From NCBI GenBank assembly GCA_964471235.1, contig CAYYGL010000069.1, positions 1 to 22,649 of the forward strand: DNA of 22,649 bases. The letters are read 5' to 3'. Positions within the stretch are counted from its first letter, which is position 1; the number at the start of each line of letters is the position of its first letter. The notes under the pieces were generated by a model. The model was not told the DNA's origin. It did no database searches and saw only the letters and a program-made list of their open reading frames with translations. Origin of the DNA: CAYYGL01 sp964471235. Its GTDB lineage: Bacteria > Calditrichota > Calditrichia > RBG-13-44-9 > J075. Below, one piece after another: positions 1 to 6,969 of the stretch. Position numbers and translations under genes: made by a program.

Positions 1-780
1 CAGATGATATGCACGGCCGGTGAGGCGGGCAAATTTGTCCATGGTTTCCTGAACAATTTCCGGGCATTTCAGGTAGTAGGGATTGACGGTTTCCCGCGCC
101 TGGAAAAAAACATCCGGGTTCTGGGCAGTACCCCGAATGAAGGGATTATCCGGCGTCAGGGCACGCTGCCGATGGGCAATCACCCACTCATCATCGATCA
201 TCGCCCGCATATCCTCTTCACTCAGTACTTCAATTTTTTGAATTTCATGGGAGGTACGAAACCCGTCCATGAAGTGAAGGAACGGCACCCGGGATTCCAG
301 GGTGGCGGCATGGGCAATCATTGCCATGTCCATCGCTTCCTGCACGGAATTGGATGCCAGCATGGCAAAGCCGGTGGGTCGGGCTGCCATCACGTCACTG
401 TGGTCGCCAAAGATGGAGAGGGCATGGGTAGCGACGGTTCGGGCAGCAATATGAAAAACGGTTGGGGTTAATTCCCCGGCAATTTTAAACATGTTGGGGA
501 TCATCAACAATAACCCCTGGGAGGCTGTAAAGGTTGTGGTTAACGCGCCGCTTTGCAGTGCCCCGTGAACTGCCCCGGAAGCACCCCCTTCGCTCTGCAT
601 CTCCACGACTGCCGGCACTGTACCCCAGATGTTCTTTTTACCGGTTGACGACCAGTTATCGGATAACTCTCCCATGGGAGATGCCGGAGTGATCGGGTAT
701 ATGGCAATCACTTCGTTGACTTTGTGAGCAACTCGGGCGGCGGCTTCGTTTCCGTCTATTGTGACTTTTTCATGTGCCAT
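1..780 (-). CDS. nifJ: Pyruvate:ferredoxin (flavodoxin) oxidoreductase, N-terminal part (runs off left edge)
   Basis: Translating the minus strand from an ATG at 780 gives 260 residues with no stop to the window edge, so the gene is 5'-complete and 3'-truncated. It is the N-terminal pyrimidine-binding (alpha) domain of single-chain PFOR, which oxidises pyruvate with CoA to acetyl-CoA and CO2 and reduces ferredoxin. Visible landmarks are YPITPAS (Thr31), Glu64 in MQSEGG, TASQGLLLMIPNM (residues 85-97), Arg114 in HIAARTVA, SIFGDHSDVM (122-131) and RGTAQNPD (216-223). These positions coincide with the catalytic and pyruvate-binding residues Thr31, Glu64 and Arg114 of the Desulfovibrio africanus enzyme, so this copy should be active. 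An AGAGGAG ribosome site (788-794) lies 7 nt before the ATG. It follows the universal stress gene with a 100-bp gap. The usual full length is about 1170-1200 residues, so most of the gene lies outside. Confidence 0.97.
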   Translation of the reverse strand, partial: MAHEKVTIDGNEAAARVAHKVNEVIAIYPITPASPMGELSDNWSSTGKKNIWGTVPAVVEMQSEGGASGAVHGALQSGALTTTFTASQGLLLMIPNMFKIAGELTPTVFHIAARTVATHALSIFGDHSDVMAARPTGFAMLASNSVQEAMDMAMIAHAATLESRVPFLHFMDGFRTSHEIQKIEVLSEEDMRAMIDDEWVIAHRQRALTPDNPFIRGTAQNPDVFFQARETVNPYYLKCPEIVQETMDKFARLTGRAYHL

Positions 781-787
781 GGTGAAA

Positions 788-794
788 CTCCTCT
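788..794 (-). promoter_or_regulatory. Ribosome binding site of the PFOR gene
   Basis: AGAGGAG on the minus strand, 7 nt before the ATG at 780. It fixes the start codon of the edge-truncated PFOR. I saw no convincing promoter or terminator in the 100-bp gap to the stress gene, so read-through from that gene is possible. Confidence 0.75.
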
Positions 795-880
795 TGAATT
801 AATAGGTGCCCTTTAAATTCATTCAATATCCTCTGTAAAATTACACCGGAAAGTTATTGTACCGAATTTTAAAATACCAT

Positions 881-1792
881 CTATTTATCTAAATTTTCGG
901 TTCCCTGCCGTTGCCTTTCAATGGTCAGCACCGGAACCTCGGACATCCGCACCACCCGTTCGGTGGTGCTGCCGATTAAGATGTGTTCCAACCCCGTTAA
1001 CCCGCGGGTGGACATCAGTATCAGATCGATATCTTTTTTGACGGCATAATGAACAATCTCGCTGGAAGGAGTGCCCAGGCGGATGACCCGGTGAACCGGC
1101 AGCTCCGAATTCCGGAGAATGGGGTCCAGGTTTTCATTAATCCGTTGTCGGAGCTGTGGGTCATAGTCAAATGTCGGGGTAAAACCTTCCGGGTAAAACG
1201 CCGGGTAGGGCAAACTTTCGATCACGTGCAGCAGGGTAATTTCGGATTGAAAGCGGCTGGCGATTTCAGCACCGTAATCCACCGCTTTCAAGGAGGATTC
1301 GGAGAAATCAACCGGGATGAGAATATGGTGGAGCTGGAATTGCCGGGTAGTTTTGTGGAGCGTTAATACCGGGGTGGGGGAGAGGCGCACCAGTTTCTCG
1401 GCGATACTCCCCAGAATAAAATGTTTGATGCCGGTCCGCCCGTGGGTTCCCATAATAACCAGGTCATAAGGATTCTGTTGAAGATGCTCCAGGAGTGACG
1501 TGGCGGCTGATTTTCCCTGGATGATCGCATAATCTGCGTTCACACCTGCTTTCCGGGCAATTGCGATCCGCTCTTTTAATTGTTCCTGAATGTCATCCAA
1601 AACTTTTCGGATGGTTTTCTCCATCTTGGAAGTGCCCAAAAGGGCTTCCGGCTGAAGCGAAGGAATTAACACTTCCACATGAATTAAAGTAAGCTGGGCT
1701 TGAACGGTTTTAGCAAAGCCAAGCGCATACTGAAATGCCGAATCGGAATAGTCACTAAAATCGATTGGCACCAGGATTTTTTGTAGTTTCAT
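881..1792 (-). CDS. Universal stress protein with two tandem Usp domains
   Basis: About 303 residues containing two UspA-type domains. Domain 1 covers roughly residues 1-148, starting KILVPIDFSDYSDSAF and ending with the ATP-binding motif G-2x-G-9x-G-S (GTHGRTGIKHFILGS). Domain 2 covers roughly 153-295, starting HILIPVDFSESSLKA; its motif begins with Ser instead of Gly (STRGLTGLEHILIGS), so its nucleotide binding may be altered. Tandem Usp proteins are cytoplasmic nucleotide-binding stress factors, often induced under oxygen limitation. GTG (1795) and ATG (1792) are adjacent; I chose ATG because an AGGAAG ribosome site lies about 9 nt before it, though GTG cannot be excluded. It is followed by PFOR 100 bp downstream and preceded by a 1-kb gene-free spacer with an FNR-like palindrome 560 bp upstream. 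The domain assignment is firm; the particular role is not known. Confidence 0.95.
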   Translation of the reverse strand: MKLQKILVPIDFSDYSDSAFQYALGFAKTVQAQLTLIHVEVLIPSLQPEALLGTSKMEKTIRKVLDDIQEQLKERIAIARKAGVNADYAIIQGKSAATSLLEHLQQNPYDLVIMGTHGRTGIKHFILGSIAEKLVRLSPTPVLTLHKTTRQFQLHHILIPVDFSESSLKAVDYGAEIASRFQSEITLLHVIESLPYPAFYPEGFTPTFDYDPQLRQRINENLDPILRNSELPVHRVIRLGTPSSEIVHYAVKKDIDLILMSTRGLTGLEHILIGSTTERVVRMSEVPVLTIERQRQGTENLDK

Positions 1793-1865
1793 CACTTATC
1801 TTCCTCATCATAAAATTGGACTTAGCACTTATTGGTTTAGAGGCAGGGTAAAGGGGATGAAAGAA

Positions 1866-1899
1866 GATTCCGGCAATCCCCTTTGACCATGCCGGAATC
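1866..1899. repeat. Inverted repeat, 10-bp stem, upstream of the stress gene
   Basis: GATTCCGGCA at 1866-1875 pairs perfectly with TGCCGGAATC at 1890-1899 across a 14-nt loop. It lies 74-107 nt before the stress-gene start. It is not followed by a T-run on either strand, so it is not a typical intrinsic terminator. A leader hairpin or REP-like palindrome is more likely. Confidence 0.6.
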
Positions 1900-2354
1900 C
1901 CTGAGCCTTTCTTAAGCGATGCAATTTGTCATGCACCGGGTCTGTTTCGAATTGACAGGAAAAAAACGGATGTGGTTGTTCAATGAGGTGTTCCCGGGAA
2001 ACCAATTTTAAACCCCGTTTCGGGATGTCGAGTAACCGGATAGGTCAATCATCAACTTTGGTTCTTTAAAAAAAGATACGCCTCCGGTTGGTCACTCCCG
2101 GTGGTCTCACCAGAGTTTGAACGACCGGGAGCAATCGATTGAGACACTCGAATTCTGCCCGTGATAAAAATTAATCGTTTCACCAATTACCTTGCTGTTG
2201 TTTCTCCCGTTTCCACGGGGCACTATTAAACAGTTGTCATCTCCGCCGTGGAGTAAGGGCAGATATTTTCCCATTCAATCAACTCAAATCCTTTTATTGT
2301 CAATAAGTTAGATTTTTAAGGATTTAAAAAAAATGAGGGCTATCAGGCGTATAT

Positions 2355-2368
2355 ATGATATTTATCAT
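2355..2368. promoter_or_regulatory. FNR/CRP-family-like operator palindrome
   Basis: ATGATATTTATCAT is a perfect palindrome of form TGAT-N4-ATCA apart from the spacer, close to the FNR/DNR consensus TTGAT-N4-ATCAA. A second, near-identical site sits at 20722-20735. The site is 560 bp upstream of the stress gene, which is far for direct control unless the gene has a long leader. A TTAAAT (minus strand 2327-2322) would be a weak -10 for leftward transcription. The match is visible; regulator identity and target are inference. Confidence 0.45.
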
Positions 2369-2613
2369 GTTTTCGGATGGCGAAGCAATTGCCGCGTTCG
2401 GGGAAGAATTTCCGGAGAAAATGATCCTACCCGGCGATTGCGCGGAGAATTATTCGCCAGGAATGATGATATCCGCCCTGTTCGAGCAGAGCCGGGAGAA
2501 GGAAACGCTTAAACGTGAGTTCGATGTTACTTGAAATAGAACACAGATGAAACGGATAAGGCTGATTGACACGGAAGAATGCCGAATATGAGATTCCCCG
2601 GGGGAGTCTATGA

Positions 2614-2647
2614 CCGGCATTTTCCGAAAAAACATCGGAAAAGCCGG
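2614..2647. repeat. Strong hairpin, 13-bp stem with one bulge
   Basis: CCGGC (2614-2618) plus TTTTCCGA (2620-2627) pair with TCGGAAAA (2635-2642) plus GCCGG (2643-2647), leaving A2619 as a single bulge and a 7-nt loop. No T-run follows on either strand. The outer TTCCGGC/GCCGGAA core resembles the hairpin at 1866-1899, which suggests a REP-like palindromic element. Confidence 0.65.
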
Positions 2648-2669
2648 AATGACAACAACGGGCATATAG

Positions 2670-2717
2670 CTGAATAGTTACAAAAAATCCGCGGAAATCC
2701 GGGTCCATCCGCGTTCT
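2670..2717 (-). repeat. Dispersed intergenic repeat, copy 1
   Basis: The 20-mer at 2670-2689 (CTGAATAGTTACAAAAAATC) recurs at 14737-14756 with a single mismatch. On the minus strand it is preceded in both copies by a GAACGCG motif (2711-2717 here, 14820-14826 there). Both copies lie just downstream of the stop codon of a minus-strand gene. The adjacent stretch 2780-2800 (TTCGTGCTATTTCGTG) is another degenerate direct repeat. Confidence 0.5.
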
Positions 2718-2829
2718 ACTTTTCTGATGTCGAACGAACGTGATGAAAGTTCAACCTGATCCTTAAAAAGGAAAAATAATTCGTGCTATTTCGTGACATT
2801 CGGGGTCATCAATAACAGAAAAAGCAGAC

Positions 2830-3291
2830 TCAATCCCCGGCGCCTTCATCCTGCAGGTAGGTGGATTCAATCAACTCGCCTTCTGCCGATTCATGGGCTT
2901 TTAACATTTCCACTGCCACCTGAATTCGTTCACAAATGTCGGCAATCCGGTCATCATCTTTTTCCTGCAGGCTTTTCAGGGAAGCGATGATACCGGAAAA
3001 ACTTTTTACCATCTCCTCATGCTCTGTTGCCAATTTCTCGACTGCGTGCTGTTTGTGGGGGGCAACATCGAGGATATCACTCATGAATCCCCCGTCTTCT
3101 TCCAGGTCAAAATGTTTCTGAAGATGGTTGAGAAAGTCGCGTAACAGCCATAACAGGTCTAACCGCCATTTGGGAAAGTTTTCCGGGGTGACGGTTTCAC
3201 AAATCATATAGTTCAGTTTTCCCATTTCCCCTTTCAGAAATTCATGTTCTTCCCGGATTTTGTCGGCACGTTCTTCAATCGGTATGGGCAT
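2830..3291 (-). CDS. Hemerythrin (HHE cation-binding) domain protein
   Basis: 153 residues from an ATG at 3291. The frame is open to 3342, but only the ATG at 3291 has a strong ribosome site (AGGAGAG, 3297-3303), so the shorter protein is preferred. The four-helix hemerythrin pattern is visible: His in REEHEFLKGEM, the pair in NHLQKHFDLEE, His in ATEHEEMVKSF, and the terminal AHESAEGELIE. These supply the His and carboxylate ligands of a di-iron site. Such soluble single-domain proteins bind O2, NO or iron. It is the last gene of the Rnf cluster, 51 nt after the small Cys-rich gene, so protecting the oxygen-sensitive Fe-S enzymes or supplying iron to Rnf is plausible. The family is confident; the ligand is unknown. 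Confidence 0.88.
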   Translation of the reverse strand: MPIPIEERADKIREEHEFLKGEMGKLNYMICETVTPENFPKWRLDLLWLLRDFLNHLQKHFDLEEDGGFMSDILDVAPHKQHAVEKLATEHEEMVKSFSGIIASLKSLQEKDDDRIADICERIQVAVEMLKAHESAEGELIESTYLQDEGAGD

Positions 3292-3296
3292 GATGG

Positions 3297-3303
3297 CTCT
3301 CCT
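3297..3303 (-). promoter_or_regulatory. Ribosome binding site fixing the hemerythrin start
   Basis: AGGAGAG on the minus strand, 5 nt before the ATG at 3291. It argues against the upstream in-frame ATG at 3342, which would begin immediately after the preceding stop codon and add 17 residues unlike the family. Confidence 0.7.
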
Positions 3304-3342
3304 GATTTTGATGGTTATTGAACGATATGATGAATCCCCCAT

Positions 3343-3561
3343 TCACTGCGGCGAATGGGGGTTAATGCCCTTCATGTCATCCACCGAATCGGTTTTGTTG
3401 CAATACCCCCGCAACAGGCATCCCAGGCACCCCTTGCGGTCTTTTAATACATCGCAATCGGAAGGTAAATTTTTAAACCGCCGCTCGATAAACTGCACCC
3501 CAAACCAGAATGCCATCAGAAAAAAAACGATTGCGATGGTGATTACCAGGTGATATATCAT
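3343..3561 (-). CDS. Small Cys-rich membrane protein, NqrM-like (Rnf assembly candidate)
   Basis: 72 residues: one N-terminal membrane helix (about 3-23), a short basic stretch (ERRFK) and four cysteines, C36, C45, C48 and C54, in the pattern C-x8-C-x2-C-x5-C, then a polar tail. This layout resembles NqrM (DUF539), a one-helix, four-cysteine protein needed to mature the Na+-pumping NADH:quinone reductase, whose NqrD/NqrE are homologues of RnfE/RnfA and hold an iron site in the membrane. It lies 123 bp after rnfA and ahead of the hemerythrin gene. I see a pattern match and a fitting neighbourhood, not a clear sequence match. No good ribosome site precedes the ATG. It could also be an unrelated Cys-rich helper. 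Confidence 0.6.
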   Translation of the reverse strand: MIYHLVITIAIVFFLMAFWFGVQFIERRFKNLPSDCDVLKDRKGCLGCLLRGYCNKTDSVDDMKGINPHSPQ

Positions 3562-3684
3562 TGGAATTACGACTCGTTAAGTTGTTAAATAAAGGAAATT
3601 TTGCTTCCCAACTCCAACAACATGATATCATTGCTCCACTCCCGCAATGCCCCGTTCCCCTTTGCAAATTCCAACACCGGTTGC

Positions 3685-4269
3685 TTAGTGTCCCCCCAGC
3701 CCGGCAAATCCCATGAATGCCATGGAAAGTATCCCGGCAACAATTAAGGTTAATGCCGCACCTTTAACGATGCTCGGGGTATCGGAAAGTTCCAGTTCTT
3801 CACGAATACCAGCCATAATAACCAGTGCCAGGGTAAAACCGGCCCCGGCGCCCAGGGCAAATACCAGCGACTGAAAAAAGTCGTAATGGCGATTGGTCTG
3901 GAACAATGCCAATCCCAGGATTGCGCAGTTGGTGGTGATGAGCGGGAGGAAAATTCCCAGCGCCTGGAACAATGCCGGGCTGAACTTTTTGATCACCATC
4001 TCCACCAATTGCACGGCGGAGGCAATCACCACGATGTAGGAGATCAATTGGAGGTAAGGGGCATCGATCATCACCAGCACCTGGTGAATCCCGTAGGCGC
4101 AGACCGAGCTGACAAACATCACGAAGGAAACCGCTGCCCCCATCCGGGAAGCGGTGGCAAGCTTACCGGATACTCCCAGAAACGGGCAGATCCCCAAAAA
4201 TGTGCTCAACACAAAATTGTTGATTAAAGCCGCATTGATGAAGATAAACCAGAGTGATTCATTGACCAT
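3685..4269 (-). CDS. rnfA: Rnf complex membrane subunit RnfA
   Basis: 194 residues, the usual length, with six hydrophobic helices. The family signatures are NNFVLSTFLGICPFLGVS (residues 17-34), with a Cys in the first helix, and the inverted-repeat counterpart TTNCAILGLALF (112-123). In the RnfA/NqrE and RnfE/NqrD pair these half-helix cysteines bind an iron centre inside the membrane, across which electrons pass. Rnf oxidises reduced ferredoxin and reduces NAD+, pumping Na+ or H+. A GAAGGAT ribosome site lies about 12 nt before the ATG. The gap to rnfE is 118 bp. It is the last canonical rnf gene here, consistent with B-C-D-G-E-A order. Confidence 0.97.
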   Translation of the reverse strand: MVNESLWFIFINAALINNFVLSTFLGICPFLGVSGKLATASRMGAAVSFVMFVSSVCAYGIHQVLVMIDAPYLQLISYIVVIASAVQLVEMVIKKFSPALFQALGIFLPLITTNCAILGLALFQTNRHYDFFQSLVFALGAGAGFTLALVIMAGIREELELSDTPSIVKGAALTLIVAGILSMAFMGFAGLGGH

Positions 4270-4387
4270 TTTTCTATTTTATCCTTCTTTTTTCGGTTCT
4301 GAGAAAGTTGACCATCTCATATAAAGTATTGGGAAACGAGTGATGCGTAACGAGTAAAAATTAAATCACCACTCACCAAGACTTCAT

Positions 4388-5035
4388 CTACTCCACTGCC
4401 ATCACTTCCTGGCGTTGTTTATTGCGTTCCTTTAACCAATTGAAAAATAACAGCCAGCCGCCCAATACAAAGAAAGCGCCCCCCGGTAAAATCATGATAA
4501 TCCAGGGTTCAAACGACGGCCCGAAAATTTGAATCCCAGCCAGGGTGCCGTTGCCTAACAATTCCCGCACCACTCCCAGGCACAACACCGCAAAGGTAAA
4601 CCCCATGCCCATTCCCAGGCCGTCTAACACCGATTTCCAGACGGTATTTTTGGAAGCAAACGCTTCTGCCCTGCCCAGGATGATGCAGTTTACCACGATG
4701 AGAGAGATAAATGCGCCCAGGGCTTTGTGCACCTCCAGGCTAACTGCCTTGATGGTGTAGTCCGCCACCGTCACGAAAGTAGCGATAATCATGATGTAGG
4801 TGGCAATGCGCACCTGTTTGGGTATATACTTGCGGAGCGACGAGACCAGCAGGTTGGACATCACCAGGACAAACGTGGTGGCAATGCCCATCACCAGGGC
4901 ATTGATTACCGAATTGGTAACCGCCAGTACCGGGCACATCCCTAATAATTGCACGAACGTGGGGTTCTCCCGCCACAATCCCTTTAAGAATTCATCCATA
5001 TTTGACGGTGTGGTTTTTGTTGGAAACTCAGCCAT
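4388..5035 (-). CDS. rnfE: Rnf complex membrane subunit RnfE
   Basis: 215 residues with six membrane helices. Signatures are WRENPTFVQLLGMCPVLAVTN near the N-terminus (first-helix Cys) and VVNCIILGRAEAFASKN in the middle, matching RnfE/NqrD. It forms the membrane iron site together with RnfA. I start it at ATG 5035 because AGGTGG (5041-5046) stands 5 nt before it; an in-frame GTG at 5044 would add only three residues. The start overlaps the last 8 nt of rnfG, indicating translational coupling. The C-terminus ends in a basic tail (LKERNKQRQE). Confidence 0.97.
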   Translation of the reverse strand: MAEFPTKTTPSNMDEFLKGLWRENPTFVQLLGMCPVLAVTNSVINALVMGIATTFVLVMSNLLVSSLRKYIPKQVRIATYIMIIATFVTVADYTIKAVSLEVHKALGAFISLIVVNCIILGRAEAFASKNTVWKSVLDGLGMGMGFTFAVLCLGVVRELLGNGTLAGIQIFGPSFEPWIIMILPGGAFFVLGGWLLFFNWLKERNKQRQEVMAVE

Positions 5036-5738
5036 TGTGACCACCTTTTAACGTTTGTAATTGCTGCATAATCATGGGAATATTTTTCTCAGTGCTTTTT
5101 CGCAAAATAGTGGTAACTGCCCGGGAAGAGATGGTCGCGCCGGTAATCGCAACAATTTGCCAGCCTTTTGTCTTCTGCCCGGCTTTTACCAGCTCCGGCA
5201 GATGACGCACTTTGCTTCCGGTTTCATCCACTTCAACGGACAGTTCTTTAAAATTCGACAGAAAATCCGGATCATGGGTGATTTTATCCCCCAATCCGGG
5301 TGTTTCGGTACTTTCCAATACCTTCATTCCGATAATGGCTTGTTTTGCCGGCGAATAACCGTATATAAGATGGATGACATCCTGAAACCCCTGTCCCCGG
5401 GCTTCGATGGCAACGCCTAAGAGCGAATCGGTTGCCGAATAACAGGCATAGATTTTAAATGCTTTTTCATCTTCTTTTTCCAGGGGTACAATTTGACCGG
5501 CATCGTTTACCGTAAAGACTTTTTTATACCGGGTTCCGGGCACCACTTCCGTGATGGCTCTTTCCAGCATGCGTGTCTGGTTCATCTTGATATAAGGCAG
5601 GGTGAACTGGTAAGTAAACACCAGCAACACTGCGGCGACCAGTCCTACGCCGCCCATGGTCATCAGCATTTTGGTGCTGCCGGGCTCTTTCCCCATACCC
5701 GGCGCCGGAAATGTCTGTTGTGTATCCGATTGATTCAT
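5028..5738 (-). CDS. rnfG: Rnf complex flavin subunit RnfG
   Basis: 236 residues: a cytoplasmic tail of about 24 residues, one membrane helix (about 25-48) and a periplasmic FMN-binding domain. The covalent FMN attachment motif is TGATISSRAV with Thr202 as acceptor, and the upstream conserved patch ESTETPGLGDK (142-152) is present. Attachment would need the flavin transferase ApbE, which is not encoded in this window. A ribosome site AGAGG stands 5 nt before the ATG. It overlaps rnfE. The 175-bp gap to rnfD holds no gene, only short repeats. Confidence 0.96.
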   Translation of the reverse strand: MNQSDTQQTFPAPGMGKEPGSTKMLMTMGGVGLVAAVLLVFTYQFTLPYIKMNQTRMLERAITEVVPGTRYKKVFTVNDAGQIVPLEKEDEKAFKIYACYSATDSLLGVAIEARGQGFQDVIHLIYGYSPAKQAIIGMKVLESTETPGLGDKITHDPDFLSNFKELSVEVDETGSKVRHLPELVKAGQKTKGWQIVAITGATISSRAVTTILRKSTEKNIPMIMQQLQTLKGGHNG

Positions 5739-5883
5739 TTGAGCCTCTTAACGTCTATACCCAATACCGAGTTCACCGGTTTTCAATGGTACCTGTTTCG
5801 TTTGATACATGAACCCTCTCACTCTTGGTGACAAGGTGCCTCTAAACCATACGAATTAACTCCCTCCCACCTCCCTTATGACC

Positions 5884-5903
5884 TTATACCCTATACCCTA
5901 TAC
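5884..5903. repeat. Short direct repeat, TATACCC units, between rnfD and rnfG
   Basis: Two to three consecutive copies of a 7-bp unit (TATACCC) in the 175-bp spacer. This is low-complexity DNA with no visible function; nothing else in the spacer stands out. Confidence 0.6.
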
Positions 5904-5913
5904 CTCCTCCCCT

Positions 5914-6918
5914 TCATCGGGTGCCGTAGACCCTCGGTTGGGTAACCCGGTTCAGCAGGGGAGTGAGAGCATTCATTAGCAGGATGGAGTACATCACTCC
6001 TTCCGGCAGACCGCCGTAGGTGCGAATGAGCACCACCAGGAAGCCGATGCCGATGCCAAAGATCCAGCAGCCCCGCTGGGTGATTGGTGAGGTCACCGGG
6101 TCGGTTGCCATAAAGACAGCGCCCAACATGAGCCCGCCGGCAAAGAGATGAAACATCGGGGGGGCATATTTAACCGGGTCTATCCAATGCAGGATACCGG
6201 CGAAAAAATAGACACTCAGAAAGATTGCAATGGGAATCCGCCAGTTGATGATTTTCCGGGCTGCCATGTAAATACCGCCTAATAAAATCAGTACCGCGGA
6301 GGTCTCCCCTAAAGACCCGGCAGTGGTGCCCATTAACAAATCCATCAACCGGGTTAAGTGCCCTTCAAATTTCATTTGTGCCAGGGGGGTGGCAGTGGTA
6401 ATGGCAGTCGGGGCTTTCAGAATGGGGAGGGTGAAGGTGTCGCCGCTGATAGCGGTAAATTTTGTCAGGGTTGTTTGGGCAGACCAGGTGGTCATACTGA
6501 CCGGGAATGCTGCCTGCAAAAATGCCCTGCCCACCAGCGCCGGATTGAAGATGTTAGACCCCATCCCGCCGAACAGGGTTTTACCGACCGCAATGGAAAA
6601 CACCGCCCCTAAAAAAGCCATCCATAACGGAATGCCGGGGGGGAGCACCAGCGCCAGCAGTAAGCCGGTCAGGGCAGCACTGCCGTCGTGCAGGGTGCCG
6701 TGGGGATGAGATTTGTGAGTAAAAACCCACTCGGTTGCCATTGCCCCGAAAACCGAGGTGACAATCACCAGCAATGCACTGATACCGAAATAATAAACAG
6801 CCGCAAGAGAGACCGGAATCAGGCTGTAAATGACCTGGCGCATCACGTAGGGGGTATCGGTGCTGTCTTTTAAGAATGGGGAGGTGGTTAGCAGTAGTTT
6901 CGCTTCTATGTGTTTCAT
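5914..6918 (-). CDS. rnfD: Rnf complex membrane subunit RnfD
   Basis: 334 residues, strongly hydrophobic, with about nine or ten membrane helices. Family marks are LHDGSAALTGLLLALVLPP (76-94), GKTLFGGMGSNIFNPALVGR (112-131) and the FMN attachment region ITTATPLAQMK, where Thr177 fits the S/T-x-A-T acceptor position. FMATDPVTSPIT and TYGGLPEGVMYSILLMNAL follow near the C-terminus, as in RnfD/NqrB. It carries a covalent flavin and is part of the ion-translocating core. Its start lies 51 nt after the rnfC stop. The ribosome site is weak (AGAGAAC). Confidence 0.97.
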   Translation of the reverse strand: MKHIEAKLLLTTSPFLKDSTDTPYVMRQVIYSLIPVSLAAVYYFGISALLVIVTSVFGAMATEWVFTHKSHPHGTLHDGSAALTGLLLALVLPPGIPLWMAFLGAVFSIAVGKTLFGGMGSNIFNPALVGRAFLQAAFPVSMTTWSAQTTLTKFTAISGDTFTLPILKAPTAITTATPLAQMKFEGHLTRLMDLLMGTTAGSLGETSAVLILLGGIYMAARKIINWRIPIAIFLSVYFFAGILHWIDPVKYAPPMFHLFAGGLMLGAVFMATDPVTSPITQRGCWIFGIGIGFLVVLIRTYGGLPEGVMYSILLMNALTPLLNRVTQPRVYGTR

Positions 6919-6969
6919 CGCTGTTCTCTGTTGCCGTATTTCGAGTTTTGTTCGGAATCGTCAGAAATT

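Larger units (their letters stand above)
1796..2829. other. 1-kb gene-free spacer rich in small palindromes
   Basis: No ORF here looks like a real protein; the open frames at 2427-2708 are repeat-derived and match no family I know. The spacer instead carries a series of inverted repeats: 1866-1899 (10-bp stem), 1991-2000 (TTCCCGGGAA), 2013-2024 (CCCG-TTT-CGGG), 2095-2131 (8-bp arms), 2206-2219 (CCCGT-TTCC-ACGGG), 2355-2368 (FNR-like), about 2592-2608 (CCCCGGGG core) and 2614-2647 (13-bp stem). A copy of a dispersed repeat lies at 2670-2717. A TTGACA at 2303-2298 on the minus strand could be a -35 box, but no good -10 stands at 17 nt. The left part may be a long structured leader of the stress gene or a non-coding RNA; the right part looks like degenerate intergenic repeat DNA. 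Confidence 0.6.

Noticed and set aside
4..471. 155-codon plus-strand ORF at the left edge
   Set aside because: It is the antisense shadow of the PFOR alpha domain, whose 260-codon minus-strand frame contains all the family motifs.
2614..2647. Intrinsic terminator for the hemerythrin operon
   Set aside because: The stem is strong but no T-run follows on either strand, and it is about 180 bp past the stop codon.
2427..2708. 93-codon minus-strand ORF in the 1-kb spacer
   Set aside because: It covers the hairpin and the dispersed repeat, resembles no family and has no ribosome site. Repeat-derived open frame.
3343..3561. FeoB-associated Cys-rich membrane protein
   Set aside because: Those have a tail of closely packed CxxC motifs and sit beside feoB; the cysteine spacing and the rnfA neighbour fit NqrM better.
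3622..3631. ATGATATCAT as a third FNR-like site
   Set aside because: The TGAT and ATCA half-sites are adjacent with no 4-bp spacer, so it does not fit the FNR geometry.
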